Origin: Flammeovirgaceae bacterium UBA6059 | GTDB lineage: Bacteria; Bacteroidota; Bacteroidia; Cytophagales; Cyclobacteriaceae | Direction: 5' to 3' | Assembly: GCA_002435755.1 (NCBI GenBank) | Contig: DIYH01000030.1 | Coordinates: 212,071 to 276,070, forward strand | Length of the DNA: 64,000 bases | Shown here: positions 9,910 through 19,210 of the stretch, piece by piece | Layout of the letters: every line of letters starts with the position of its first letter | Numbering within the stretch: the first letter of the stretch is position 1 | The notes under the pieces: generated by a model | Seen by the model: the letters and a program-made list of their open reading frames with translations, nothing else | Told to the model about the DNA's origin: nothing | Databases searched by the model: none | Translations under genes and position numbers: made by a program

Positions 9910-9984
9910 TGATTCATAGCCGTGTTGAGCTGACGAATATAGGGAGTCTGAACAAATTCGTTGCATTGTAAAACGATACAACAG

Positions 9985-10428
9985 CTAGCTACCACCGGCT
10001 TTTCTACGCCTCTCAGCACGACGCATGGGCATGCGGTCGATCAGTTCATAAAGCTTATTGGCTTGTACCATGGACTTTCTCACAAGCTTACCCCCCCCAT
10101 CTTTTCCAATGAGCAACACTTCAGACTTATGTTGATCAACACTGTAAAGATCCCTTAGTTCAGTTTCATCAACAAAAAAAACACAATCGGTCAGGACCTC
10201 CCTTGCCGACCCATCCTGTATCAGAAAGACCAGCATGTCCCGATCTCTCAGTTTGACCTCCTCACCAGTGAATTGTTTTAGCTGCTCACCTGCAAGTGAG
10301 TCTGAGCTGCTTTCGGCGAATACCAGAACCAGTCTATTATTCCATTGATACCGGGTAAATGGATTGTGCTGTGCAAAGGTGACAATCAAGGGTACAATCA
10401 GGCTGGCAAGAATGGAGATCAGGTACAT
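9985..10428 (-). CDS. DUF4174 domain protein
   Basis: 147 residues with an N-terminal signal peptide (about 1-19). The pattern FTRYQWNNRLVLVFAES, then LRDRDMLVFLIQ, matches DUF4174, a thioredoxin-fold-like family of unknown function found in secreted bacterial proteins. No CxxC is present, so it is unlikely to be a redox enzyme. The basic tail (RMPMRRAERRRKAGGS) is notable. It is followed on the same strand by the P1 peptidase 75 bp away and may be cotranscribed with it. Confidence 0.7.
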   Translation of the reverse strand: MYLISILASLIVPLIVTFAQHNPFTRYQWNNRLVLVFAESSSDSLAGEQLKQFTGEEVKLRDRDMLVFLIQDGSAREVLTDCVFFVDETELRDLYSVDQHKSEVLLIGKDGGGKLVRKSMVQANKLYELIDRMPMRRAERRRKAGGS

Positions 10429-10512
10429 AGGTAGGAAGTAGAACTAACTTACCAGGCCTATGTTATCAAAATAGAAATATAGTACTCTGAAACCCTTGGT
10501 TTTTGAGTAGTA

Positions 10513-11679
10513 TCAAAACGCCTCTGTCATATTTAGGTATACAAGCGTTTGTCCATTGACAACATCACGGCCCATGTCTACTCTGAAGTTCATTCTTGGT
10601 TGCAGCTCAATCCTCAGTCCTGCGCCATAATTAGGTAATGCCCTGGTTTCTGAGAAATCGCTCAGGTTATCATTAACAACTCCAACTCCTGTCCATACAG
10701 CAAAACCAAGCTTGGATCCTATTCGCTGTATCTTGGTATCATTTCCAAAGTTGAACATGTTACGATACTCTATTAATCCAAACATGGAATGCTGATCACG
10801 GAACTGCCCATCAAAGTACCCTCGAATGTTGAATGCAGAACCGATAGTCGCCAATTGCGATAGCGGAACATCTCCAGCAGTGAAATTGCCATTCAATGTC
10901 CATGCCAGCACCTTCCTTTTACCAAGAAAGCTCAACTGCTGATATTGACGATAGTCTAGGGTGAATTGATCAAAAGTTGTAGTACTCCCTAACCCACCGA
11001 AATACCTGCGGTATTCCAACTCGATCAACTTGCCACTATAGGCGTTGGCTGGTATGTCGCGGGTATCATAGTTGAGACGTATGCCTAAACCAAGATTGAA
11101 ATAACTCAACCCTTCATTGTCGCCTCCTGACAGTAGATAGTCAACATCCTCTTGCATACCCGCGCTTGGCTCTTGCCAGTTGTCAGCATTGATATCAGCA
11201 AGCACACCCCAAAAGAAGTCTGTCGTCTTATATCTAAAGAGTAGTACCGGATTGAAGGCATACGACTGAAGTCTGTATTGAGTAGTGCTATCGCTGCGAA
11301 TTCGCACTTTGTTGGTCTCATACCCAACGCCATAGTAATGACTGATGATACTTACGGCGCGCATCTCACCAAAGAGCCTCATCCTATCATGATTGAGGAA
11401 AACTTGCGGTCGCATAATGATCGTACCACCTCCATTGAAAAAGTAAGCCAGCGCCACCGGGACTACTGACCTTCGAAGTATGGTATCTGCCGGATCAGTT
11501 GAAAAAGTAAATAGCAGACTTCCTCCAAGTAAGACACCAGCATCAGGCGAAAAACCAGGCCCGCCAAGAGCACTAAACCTGAGATTTTTCTCTTGTTCAA
11601 CCGAATCCTCTTGCGCTAAACCATATTGCCCTATTCCTAGTAACACGGACAAGACCAGCGCTAGCTTTATCGATTTCAT
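10513..11679 (-). CDS. Outer-membrane beta-barrel, BamA/TamA (Omp85)-like
   Basis: 388 residues with a signal peptide (ending GLAQ) and a C-terminal Phe, as in barrel proteins. The segment NIRGYFDGQFRDQHS matches the RGY/F...RD loop-6 motif of Omp85-superfamily barrels, and LNYDTRDIPANAYSG is the common Bacteroidota BamA-like barrel strand pattern. There are no POTRA domains: the barrel nearly fills the protein. That points to a short surface antigen (D15)-type member rather than the essential BamA. Role unknown; possibly lipid or protein export. Divergent from the GNAT gene. Confidence 0.82.
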   Translation of the reverse strand: MKSIKLALVLSVLLGIGQYGLAQEDSVEQEKNLRFSALGGPGFSPDAGVLLGGSLLFTFSTDPADTILRRSVVPVALAYFFNGGGTIIMRPQVFLNHDRMRLFGEMRAVSIISHYYGVGYETNKVRIRSDSTTQYRLQSYAFNPVLLFRYKTTDFFWGVLADINADNWQEPSAGMQEDVDYLLSGGDNEGLSYFNLGLGIRLNYDTRDIPANAYSGKLIELEYRRYFGGLGSTTTFDQFTLDYRQYQQLSFLGKRKVLAWTLNGNFTAGDVPLSQLATIGSAFNIRGYFDGQFRDQHSMFGLIEYRNMFNFGNDTKIQRIGSKLGFAVWTGVGVVNDNLSDFSETRALPNYGAGLRIELQPRMNFRVDMGRDVVNGQTLVYLNMTEAF

Positions 11680-11795
11680 TTCACTTTGCAGTTTAGGCGG
11701 ATCAAACCACAGTTCCCCGAGGTTGATCTGCTAAACTCAAAGTAAAGTGTTACGTTGCAATTGCTAACCAAAAAACTCAACTCATTACAGCCAAT

Positions 11796-12308
11796 ATGAC
11801 GGAGGATGTGAGCATATTATCGATCACCCCGACCGATTATCCAGCTTTAGAAGGCTATTATGCGAAGTTGAGTGAAGCTACAAAAAAGCTCTATGCTCCT
11901 CATGCCTTCAACCGACTAACCTTCCAATATCTGTTTGAGTCAACCAACATACATTGGGCTTACATCGCTAAGAATAATGTCGAGGTAGTTGGATATGTTG
12001 TACTTCGGAAAGGTGTACCCGATCATGATCTACCGAGAATGAATGGATATGGGGTAACATGTGATCAAACAGATTGCCTGTTTGCACCTTCTATCGCAGA
12101 TAATTGGCAAGGTAAAGGTGTGGGTAAGCAAATGTTCAAAAAGGTGTCGGATGATCTTCCGAAATATGGCATCAAGCGGGTTTTTCTTTGGGGTGGTGTA
12201 CAAGCAGACAATCATCAAGCTATTCGTTACTACCAGAAACTTGGTTTTCGAGAGCTGGGCTCCTTCGAATATCATGGGATGAACTACGATATGGTCTTAG
12301 AACTATAA
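11796..12308 (+). CDS. GNAT-family N-acetyltransferase
   Basis: 170 residues, cytoplasmic. The acetyl-CoA-binding motif A is seen as SIADNWQGKGVGKQMFKKV (Q/R-x-x-G-x-G/A pattern QGKGVG), followed by RVFLWGGVQADNHQAIRYYQKLGF, the classic motif B. Substrate unknown. The acyltransferase gene begins 2 bp after the stop, so the two are almost certainly one transcript. Confidence 0.88.
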   Translation: MTEDVSILSITPTDYPALEGYYAKLSEATKKLYAPHAFNRLTFQYLFESTNIHWAYIAKNNVEVVGYVVLRKGVPDHDLPRMNGYGVTCDQTDCLFAPSIADNWQGKGVGKQMFKKVSDDLPKYGIKRVFLWGGVQADNHQAIRYYQKLGFRELGSFEYHGMNYDMVLEL

Positions 12309-12310
12309 CG

Positions 12311-13429
12311 ATGAACGAAACCGCCAGACGCTACGACCTAGATTGGCTGAGAGTCCTTGTTTTTGGACTTCTCATTTTTTACCATGTTGGCATGTTCTTC
12401 GTGCCGTGGGGTTGGCACTTCAAAAACAACGAGACTTATACCTGGCTGGTCTACCCCATGCTTTTTCTCAACCAATGGCGCTTACCCATTCTATTTGTGA
12501 TTTCAGGTATGGGCACCTATTTCGCCTTGGGCAAGCGAAGCATCTGGACATTCGTCAAAGAGCGCTTCTGGAGGCTTTGGGTGCCACTCGGTGTAGGCAT
12601 GTTTGTTGTCGTTCCCCCTCAGGTTTACCTGGAGAGAATTGTAAAAGGTGATTTCATAAGAGGATACTTTGAGTGGTGGCCGATGGAGGCATTCATTGGT
12701 ATCTACCCTAGCGGAAATATGAGCTGGCATCATCTGTGGTTTTTGCCTTATCTGTTATTGTTTTCATGGATGCTGGCACCTGCTTTTGTATACCTGAAAA
12801 ATAATCCGGGTAGCCTCATTCAGTCCTTTACTCAGAAGCTGCTATCCTCACCCTGGCTAGCTTATGGATTCATTTTGCCCATCTACTTGGCAGAGTCATT
12901 GTTAGAACCGTTTTTCCCATCCACCAAAGCGCTTGTTGGCGACTGGTTTACCATTGGCTACTACATCTGCTTTTTCTTCTTTGGGTTCCTTCTCATGCTC
13001 AATCGAGATGATTTCTGGGCGCTGGCAGAAAAGCACCGCAACCTATTCTTGATCAATGGAATTATGGGATTCATTGGTCTGATTGGCATCAGAATGATCT
13101 TCGAAGATTCGACGATCATACATTTCACAGAAGCGCTCATCAAAGTATTCAATGTTTGGTCATGGATACTGACGTTATTTGGCTTTGCAGCCACATACCT
13201 CAATCGACCAAGCAAAAGGTTGAGCTATTGCAATGCCGCAGTTTATCCCTTCTATATTCTTCACCAGACGATTACGCTGACCATCGGGTACTTTGTTATG
13301 AACCTTGACTGGTCGCTTGGTGTCAAATCCGGCATTATGGTCATTGGTACCTTCCTCGGTTCATGGATCATTTATGAAGCATTTATCAGGCCTTGGAAGT
13401 GGATGAGGCCAGTTTTCGGAGTGAAGTAA
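12311..13429 (+). CDS. Acyltransferase 3 / OpgC-like membrane acyltransferase
   Basis: 372 residues with about ten TM segments. The start RRYDLDWLRVLVFGLLIFYHVGMFF is the usual opening of the acyltransferase_3 family, with the conserved His in FYHVG, and resembles OpgC/MdoC members that succinylate periplasmic glucans. The ATG at 12311 is preferred because longer readings run into the GNAT gene in another frame. The acceptor is unknown. The AraC-type gene follows 13 bp downstream. Confidence 0.88.
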   Translation: MNETARRYDLDWLRVLVFGLLIFYHVGMFFVPWGWHFKNNETYTWLVYPMLFLNQWRLPILFVISGMGTYFALGKRSIWTFVKERFWRLWVPLGVGMFVVVPPQVYLERIVKGDFIRGYFEWWPMEAFIGIYPSGNMSWHHLWFLPYLLLFSWMLAPAFVYLKNNPGSLIQSFTQKLLSSPWLAYGFILPIYLAESLLEPFFPSTKALVGDWFTIGYYICFFFFGFLLMLNRDDFWALAEKHRNLFLINGIMGFIGLIGIRMIFEDSTIIHFTEALIKVFNVWSWILTLFGFAATYLNRPSKRLSYCNAAVYPFYILHQTITLTIGYFVMNLDWSLGVKSGIMVIGTFLGSWIIYEAFIRPWKWMRPVFGVK

Positions 13430-13442
13430 CTTTAAGCTGAGT

Positions 13443-14363
13443 ATGCTCCACTTTAAAACCATCAGCGACTACTGCGAAGGCATCAACATCAAAGCGCCTA
13501 AACATCCTCACTTTGATATCAGGAGCTTTGAAGAGAATATGGCGACTGTTAAGTCGGAAATGCCAGCCTTCAGGCATGAGTTTTATGCACTGGCGATCAG
13601 AGCGGATGGTGATGGTAAGGTGATCACTGGTCAGTTCTCGGATTTCCCTGAAGGAACGACGGTCTTTTTCAACACACCGTTTCAGTTGCTCTCATGGGAT
13701 ATCATACCCAACTGGAAGGGATACTATGTGATGTTCAGCCAGGACTTCATGGCACAGTCCAGCGTGCTCTTTAAAATCCTGGATCTCTTCCCCTACCTCA
13801 AGATGGAGAAGTCTATTCCCTTCAATATTCCTTTGGCCGATCTGCCTGATATCTCATCGATCTTCGGAAACATCTGGACTGAATATCATGGCAATAATGA
13901 GGATAAGTTTCAAATGATCGAGGCACAGGTTTATCTGTTGTTGACTAAAATCAAAAGGCTCTTTGAAAGCCAAGTCGATCAAGAGCTGGCAGAGGTAAGC
14001 CTCAAGGCTGCAGATCTGAAGTTGCTTTCTCGATACAAGACATTGATCCAGACCAGCTTTTATCCAGAGACCCAGCTGGAGACATTTGCCAATCTACACT
14101 CGACGAGCTATTACGCTCAGAAACTTAGCGTCCACCCCAATCATCTTAATGCGGTGGTCAAAGACATCTCCGGTGTGACCGCACTCAAGCACATTCACAA
14201 TCATCTCCTCGTTCTTGCCAAATCCTACCTTGCCCAGACGGAGTTAAGCGTAAAGGAAATTGCTTACATGTTGCACTTCGAAAGCCCAAGCAGCTTCAGC
14301 TCATTTTTTAAGAAGAACACTTCACAGACCCCTTTGGAGCACCGTCAGCAAGCGAATCTTTGA
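13443..14363 (+). CDS. AraC-family transcriptional regulator
   Basis: 306 residues. A cupin-like N-terminal half is followed by a C-terminal AraC HTH pair: YYAQKLSVHPNHLNAVVKDISG (first HTH) and SVKEIAYMLHFESPSSFSSFFKKNTSQTPLEHR (second HTH, typical signature). It is placed after the acyltransferase on the same strand and 63 bp before the NTF2-like gene, which it may control. The effector is unknown. Confidence 0.9.
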   Translation: MLHFKTISDYCEGINIKAPKHPHFDIRSFEENMATVKSEMPAFRHEFYALAIRADGDGKVITGQFSDFPEGTTVFFNTPFQLLSWDIIPNWKGYYVMFSQDFMAQSSVLFKILDLFPYLKMEKSIPFNIPLADLPDISSIFGNIWTEYHGNNEDKFQMIEAQVYLLLTKIKRLFESQVDQELAEVSLKAADLKLLSRYKTLIQTSFYPETQLETFANLHSTSYYAQKLSVHPNHLNAVVKDISGVTALKHIHNHLLVLAKSYLAQTELSVKEIAYMLHFESPSSFSSFFKKNTSQTPLEHRQQANL

Positions 14364-14426
14364 AATTCACACTCCTTGATTTGAAATCATAAACGCTTAC
14401 GGGGCGGCTCTTTTCAACTTTGCTAT

Positions 14427-14942
14427 ATGCAAACAAGAAAAGATATCAAGTCAATCATCGTGGGCTGTCTGGCCCTCATATCACTCAACATAAACGCACA
14501 AACTATGTCAGATCCAAGTACATCGGTCATTGGGCTATTCATCGCTACTGACCAGCGCGACTGGGAGAAAGTCGAGCAATTATTCTCAGATGAAGTCCTA
14601 TTGGATTACTCCTCCATGACAGGCAATGAAGCTACTACCCTAAAACCAACGGACATCACCACAGCGTGGAAAGGGATACTTCCTGGCTTTCAGCATACTC
14701 ATCATCAGATCGGTAATATCACAACGCAAGTCACTGGCGACAGGGCAGCAGTCTTTTGCTACGGAACAGCCACACACTATCTGGCGGACGAATCCGGTAA
14801 TCTCTGGACAGTGGTTGGATCTTATGATTTTGAGCTTGCCAGCAATGATGGCCTGTGGACGATCGATGCGATGAAGTTCAACTTCAAGTACCAGGACGGC
14901 AATACTTCCCTACCGGAAAAGGCAATGAACAGTCTAAAATGA
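14427..14942 (+). CDS. Secreted NTF2-like (SnoaL) protein
   Basis: 171 residues with a signal peptide (ending INAQ). The body (VIGLFIATDQRDWEKVEQLFSDEVLLDY, then FQHTHHQIGN) is a SnoaL_4-type NTF2-like cone fold often involved in small-molecule hydrolysis or isomerisation, but here the function is unknown. The stop overlaps the start of the next NTF2-like gene (ATGA), showing a tight operon with that gene and probably the alpha/beta hydrolase. A copy of the repeated 10-mer lies near its end (14909-14918). Confidence 0.82.
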   Translation: MQTRKDIKSIIVGCLALISLNINAQTMSDPSTSVIGLFIATDQRDWEKVEQLFSDEVLLDYSSMTGNEATTLKPTDITTAWKGILPGFQHTHHQIGNITTQVTGDRAAVFCYGTATHYLADESGNLWTVVGSYDFELASNDGLWTIDAMKFNFKYQDGNTSLPEKAMNSLK

Positions 14943-15472
14943 GCATGAAAGCGATACTGATATTACTCATTCCGGTAGGTATACTCCTCAACTGTACTCA
15001 AAGTCCAAATCCTGAATTACAAAACCTAAAAGAAGAGATCACAATGGAAAATCAAACAGCAACAGCTAACAAAGCATCTGTTCGTGCTTTTTTCAAAGCG
15101 CTGGAAGATGAAAATGTAGAAGCCATTGTCAACTTATTCGCTGAAGATGGTCGGCATATCAATCCTTACGCCTCGGGCTTATTACCGGTAGGGGCCAATG
15201 GCAAGGAAGAAATAAGAAACTATTGGGCGCCTGTCTTTCCCAACTTCGATGGCATGACCTTCCCTATCGAGGAGATCTATGCGATGGAAGATCCCGCAAT
15301 GGTGTAAGTGAAGTATCAAGGGAAGATCCAGCTCAAAGCTGGTGGTACGTATGAAAATGACTACTACTCCACATTCCGATTTAACGAAGACGTACTCATC
15401 GAGGAATACGTCGAAATATTTAACCCAATCGTGGCGGCCCGTGGGTTTGGGCTGATGGATCAAATCAAATAA
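14939..15472 (+). pseudogene. NTF2-like (SnoaL) lipoprotein gene interrupted by an in-frame stop
   Basis: The start codon overlaps the previous gene's stop. The first half reads as a lipoprotein (GILLNC lipobox) with an SnoaL domain: ATANKASVRAFFKALEDEN and LFAEDGRHINPYASG. Codon 123 is TAA (15305-15307). The same frame then stays open for 54 codons, up to a TAA at 15470-15472, encoding the expected rest of the domain (VKYQGKIQLKAGG, YSTFRFNED, EEYVEIFNPIVAARGFGLMD). A single base change explains this: most likely a recent nonsense mutation, or else a sequencing error. The truncated 122-residue product would lack the last strands of the fold. It also carries a copy of the repeated 10-mer (14970-14979). 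Confidence 0.8.
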
Positions 15473-15478
15473 TTGAAA

Positions 15479-16489
15479 ATGAAAAAGCTACTAATGACTA
15501 TCGCCGGTGCTGTTTTGCTACTCAGCAGCAGCGCCCAGGACGACCAAAAAGACAATTCAAACACTTCAAATCCAGAAACAATGAAAAGAGTAACTTTTAC
15601 AAGTGAGGGTGCGCAACTGGTTGGCAACCTCTATTACCCCAATGACTTTGACGGCTCACGCAAGTACCCCGCACTTGTGGTATCTGGCAGTTGGACTACC
15701 GTAAAAGAACAAATGGCAGGGCTATACGCGGAAAAACTGGCCAATGAAGGCTTCATTACCCTGGCATTCGACTTCCGCAACTTCGGAGAGAGTGAAGGAG
15801 AGCCAAGATTCTATGAAAGCCCGGATCTTAAGAAAACAGATGTGAAGAACGCAGTGAGCTTCCTTACCAGCCTACCGGAAGTGGAGACTGCAAAGATCGG
15901 AGCATTCGGTGTATGTGCAGGAGCAATGTACACGTTGATGGCTGCTTCAGAAGATGATCGCATTCAATCGGTAGTGACGACCGCCTCATGGCTCCATGAT
16001 GCTGAAGCAGTGAAGCTATTCTACGGTGGCGCTGAAGGTGTGAATGAAAAGGTCACCGCTGCGCAAACTGCGAAAAAGGAATATGCAGAAAACGGAACCG
16101 TAGCATATATCCCTAGTATCTCTACAGAAGACCCAACAGCAGCGATGTATGGCCCTTATGATTACTACCTCAATCCAGAGCGTGGAGCGGTCAAAGAGTG
16201 GAGTGCGGATAAGTTCGCTGTAATGTCATGGGAAGATTGGTTGACAACTGATCCTATGCCAACAGCCGCTAATCTGACGGTACCGACATTAATGATCCAC
16301 TCAGATGGATCAGTCCTACCTCAATACACTAAGAACTACTTTGAACAGATCGCTACCGAAGACAAGAAGCTCCATTGGATGGAGACAGAACTTGAGTCGC
16401 CTTACCATCAATTCAACTACTACGATCAGGACACTGAGGTGAATGAATCTGTGGCCGAAGCATCAAGCTGGTTCAAAGCCAATATGTAA
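15479..16489 (+). CDS. Secreted alpha/beta hydrolase (dienelactone-hydrolase-like)
   Basis: 336 residues from the ATG at 15479, with a signal peptide ending SSSAQ. The fold markers are LAFDFRNFGESEGEPR (oxyanion region), IGAFGVCAGAMYTL with the nucleophile elbow G-x-C-x-G (Cys in place of Ser), LMIHSDGSVLP (acid region) and YHQFNYYDQ (His region). A Cys nucleophile occurs in dienelactone hydrolases and in the YcjY-like branch, so this is not by itself a defect. Substrate unknown. It starts 6 bp after the end of the interrupted SnoaL gene and is probably in the same operon. A 10-mer copy lies at 15871-15880. Confidence 0.85.
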   Translation: MKKLLMTIAGAVLLLSSSAQDDQKDNSNTSNPETMKRVTFTSEGAQLVGNLYYPNDFDGSRKYPALVVSGSWTTVKEQMAGLYAEKLANEGFITLAFDFRNFGESEGEPRFYESPDLKKTDVKNAVSFLTSLPEVETAKIGAFGVCAGAMYTLMAASEDDRIQSVVTTASWLHDAEAVKLFYGGAEGVNEKVTAAQTAKKEYAENGTVAYIPSISTEDPTAAMYGPYDYYLNPERGAVKEWSADKFAVMSWEDWLTTDPMPTAANLTVPTLMIHSDGSVLPQYTKNYFEQIATEDKKLHWMETELESPYHQFNYYDQDTEVNESVAEASSWFKANM

Positions 16490-16513
16490 ACTGAAAATTG
16501 ATTGAGTTTAGAG

Positions 16514-16547
16514 AGCAGTTCTGGCGGAAGTTGGGGCTGCTTTTTTA
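16514..16547 (+). terminator. Rho-independent terminator after the hydrolase gene
   Basis: AGCAG (16514-16518) pairs with CTGCT (16537-16541), directly followed by a run of six T (16541-16546), 25 bp after the hydrolase stop. The stem is short, so efficiency is uncertain. It lies between two convergent transcripts. Confidence 0.5.
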
Positions 16548-16549
16548 AT

Positions 16550-16735
16550 TTAGTAGTGTATCAAGAATTCAATGATAGTCAGTATTACGATGACCAGAAA
16601 AGTAGCTCCAAATGCGTAAATAGCTATTTTTTTGTATTTGGATTTATTGCCAATCCAACCTATGGCAGCTGAAACAATAGATATCGTTAGTAGAACAAAA
16701 CCAATTACAAACTTTATCAATGTAAGGGCGACCAT
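16550..16735 (-). CDS. Small two-TM membrane protein
   Basis: 61 residues, nearly all hydrophobic: TM1 about 3-26 (LIKFVIGFVLLTISIV...), a short basic loop (NKSKYKKI), TM2 about 36-58. Its ATG lies directly beside the stop codon of the upstream hypothetical gene on the same strand, with no gap, which suggests translational coupling. Family not recognised. Confidence 0.5.
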   Translation of the reverse strand: MVALTLIKFVIGFVLLTISIVSAAIGWIGNKSKYKKIAIYAFGATFLVIVILTIIEFLIHY

Positions 16736-17281
16736 CTAGTTGATGTAATAACTCATTTCCAAAACGATCGTGTTTCCCTTTTGCTCAATTAAGATTCCCT
16801 CTGTAGACTTATTTGAAAATTCTTCTACTGGAAAAGAATAAATAACGTGTTTATCTCCTCGCTGCTCCAATGAGTAAGCCCTGCTTCTTAAGGGTTGAAG
16901 AAAGAATTCAATTTGAAACATTTCCGCTAACTCCAATGCTTTGGATATCCAAAAATCAACGTCATTTAAATCTTTTCTCTCCGAGGTTGAGTAATTCAAC
17001 GATGTGGTAAAATGAATACATCCACCTGAACTAACTTCTATACTCTCTTTCCGGCTAATTTGCGCTCGATAGGACTTTACACCTTCATCCCATTTAAAGT
17101 AATAGCCGGTATTACTTCTCTCGATCCAATCTGCCGTCAACCCTTCAATGTCATTATTGAAAATACAATCATTTTGGGCCGCCACACTATATGGCAAAAA
17201 GATCACCAAACCTTTAATGATACTGAGAGCAAGATGTCCAATAGGGTTAGAAGAAACAATGGTAGAAAGCAGAGTTCTCAT
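16736..17281 (-). CDS. Hypothetical secreted protein
   Basis: About 181 residues from the Met at 17281; an upstream Met at 17305 is possible. The N-terminus has a hydrophobic segment ending SVAAQ, consistent with a signal peptide. The mature part has paired Cys residues (NDCIF and GGCIHF) and a Glu/Lys-rich body; I recognise no family. It is the first gene of a two-gene unit with the small membrane protein. The flanking DNA is A/T-rich. Confidence 0.5.
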   Translation of the reverse strand: MRTLLSTIVSSNPIGHLALSIIKGLVIFLPYSVAAQNDCIFNNDIEGLTADWIERSNTGYYFKWDEGVKSYRAQISRKESIEVSSGGCIHFTTSLNYSTSERKDLNDVDFWISKALELAEMFQIEFFLQPLRSRAYSLEQRGDKHVIYSFPVEEFSNKSTEGILIEQKGNTIVLEMSYYIN

Positions 17282-17588
17282 GAATTGATTGCTTTTGTAC
17301 AGCAATGAAGATGTGTTAAAATCTTTAGAAACAAGTGTCCGTTGAGATATTTAGTACATAGGTAGTAAACTTGGTCTTCATAATTTCTAGTATGAATAAA
17401 CACTTCGCTATTTAGAAATTAATGGTAAGGGATAAGTTCATTTCAAAGCAAGCTAAAAGCGATTTCCTGCACTCTTTTCTATATAGCTGGCTCTTAGCAT
17501 ATACTGATTTACATCTAGGCATTGGCGAAGAACGCTATCATCAGATTAGACATGCTGTAGGATAAAGTCATGTAATTAGATTTACGCT

Positions 17589-18260
17589 GTGAAAAATCTG
17601 GTATTGTCCATACGAGTCTACAAATACAGCTTACTTCTGGCGAGTTGCTTGCTGGTGATCATTACTTCTCCATTTTTCAGAACATCCAGTCTCGCATTTT
17701 TCTTGAATGCTCTGACACTCGCAATCAATATTGTAGCAGGTCTCATTGTAATTGGCAATAGACAAAACCTCCGATCTCGTATCATTCGGGCCATTGGCTA
17801 CATCACACTCACCATGCAATTAGCTTCGTTGTTGTCTGTGGTTCCCAATGAACAGATGAGTAAGCTGATACCAGCGATCTTCATTATCTATTTCACTTCT
17901 GTATCGATCATTGTTTACAGCGATATCTACCGTGCACGCCAGATAGATGGCGAAATGGTAGCGGCAGTCTTTTGCGGGTTTATCATGCTGGGCTTACTGA
18001 CCAGCTTCATATTCACGCTAGTGGAAATCTTTGAGCCTAACTCTTTTTCAGGCCTGGAGGATCGATTCAAGGTATTTGATAGCCTCGTTTACTTTAGCTT
18101 TATCTCATTGCTTACTATAGGCTATGGTGATATGGCACCTCAAACTGATGTTGCCAGAGTGACCACCATTTGTGTGAGTTTGGCAGGCCACTTTTATACC
18201 GTTTTTGTCACGGGTATCGTGATTGGCAAGTTCATTTCCGGTAGGACCAAAACCTATTAG
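17589..18260 (+). CDS. Potassium-channel-type ion channel
   Basis: 223 residues starting with GTG. Four hydrophobic segments (about 10-110) precede a classical pore unit: TM (AAVFCGFIMLGLLTSFIFTLV), pore helix and selectivity filter TIGYGD in SLLTIGYGDMAPQTD, then the inner helix VFVTGIVIGKFI. This fits the Ion_trans_2 family with extra N-terminal helices. K+ conduction is a well-supported inference from the TIGYGD filter. A 10-mer copy lies at 18236-18245, at the 3' end. Confidence 0.88.
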   Translation: MKNLVLSIRVYKYSLLLASCLLVIITSPFFRTSSLAFFLNALTLAINIVAGLIVIGNRQNLRSRIIRAIGYITLTMQLASLLSVVPNEQMSKLIPAIFIIYFTSVSIIVYSDIYRARQIDGEMVAAVFCGFIMLGLLTSFIFTLVEIFEPNSFSGLEDRFKVFDSLVYFSFISLLTIGYGDMAPQTDVARVTTICVSLAGHFYTVFVTGIVIGKFISGRTKTY

Positions 18261-18419
18261 AACCACGACCTATTCTTTTCAAGGCTCCATCTGAGCAAAT
18301 ACAGCTCATCTTCACCTCAAATCAAACTGTCTTTATTTGACAATTTTTAGACTCGTTTACACTATTACCTGTAGGTGGAAAGGGCGTGTAATACAATGAA
18401 TCTAAAACAAACCAAATAA

Positions 18420-19028
18420 ATGTCAATAATGAAAAAGCAATCAACACTAATCGCTCTCGTCCTTGTCATGCTCATAAGCGCATGCTCGGGGATCAAGACA
18501 GCAAGCGACCAAAAGGCCGGAGTAGACTTTACTCAATTTACGACCTATCAACTCAGAGATGACACTGATGACAATCTGCCTCCAAGCACTTTTAACAACG
18601 AGATCAACAAAAAACGCTTTGAGTCGGAAATGAAACAGAACCTCGCTGAGCGAAATCTCATCGAAAACGACAACCCAGATGTGTACATCTCTTACGCATT
18701 GGACAAGGAAATCAAAAAGGGATACTCCGGAAGCACAATTGATATGGGGGGACCGGTAATGTGGGGCAGAAGAGGTTACTATGGTATGGGTATGGGTACC
18801 AGCACCATGACCATGGAAGAATACTCAAAAACGATCGGCCAATTGACTATCGCGATTGTAGATGCCGACACGAATGAGTTACTGTGGTACACCTCTGCTT
18901 CCGGAGACATTAACATGAATATGAAGAAAGTAGAAAAGCATGTCGCTAGAGCAGTAGAAATGGTAATGGCTGACTTCCCTATCGATCAGCAGCACCCAGT
19001 AAGCGACGATCAAATAGCAACAGAGTAA
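18420..19028 (+). CDS. DUF4136 lipoprotein
   Basis: 202 residues (199 if the Met at 18429 is used, which gives a cleaner lipoprotein signal, with LISAC as lipobox). The body VDFTQFTTYQLRDD, then RFESEMKQNLAERNLIENDNPDVYISYAL and LTIAIVDADTNELLWYTSASGDI, is characteristic of DUF4136, an envelope lipoprotein family of unknown function. A Gly/Met/Tyr-rich insert (WGRRGYYGMGMG) sits mid-protein, as is common in the family. Confidence 0.85.
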   Translation: MSIMKKQSTLIALVLVMLISACSGIKTASDQKAGVDFTQFTTYQLRDDTDDNLPPSTFNNEINKKRFESEMKQNLAERNLIENDNPDVYISYALDKEIKKGYSGSTIDMGGPVMWGRRGYYGMGMGTSTMTMEEYSKTIGQLTIAIVDADTNELLWYTSASGDINMNMKKVEKHVARAVEMVMADFPIDQQHPVSDDQIATE

Positions 19029-19060
19029 GTACGGACGATTTCATATTGCTCTACTGTAAA

Positions 19061-19088
19061 GCAGCCTCTTTTTGGGGGGCTGTTTTCT
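19061..19088 (+). terminator. Terminator after the DUF4136 gene
   Basis: CAGCC (19062-19066) pairs with GGCTG (19078-19082), followed by TTTT, about 35 bp after the stop codon. The loop is T/G-rich. Confidence 0.5.
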
Positions 19089-19210
19089 GTGCTATAAGAC
19101 CATCACTTTTTGGTTGGTATCTCAAGCTATCAAATGGGTATACTAATACACTCCATTTATCAGATTATTTTTCTAGTTTCCTAATCTAAGACCACCTCAG
19201 AGTATAAAGT

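Noticed and set aside
15181..15192. TACCGGTAGG at 15183 as another 10-mer copy
   Set aside because: It reads ACCGGTAGG and lacks the leading TTC of the motif, so it was not counted.
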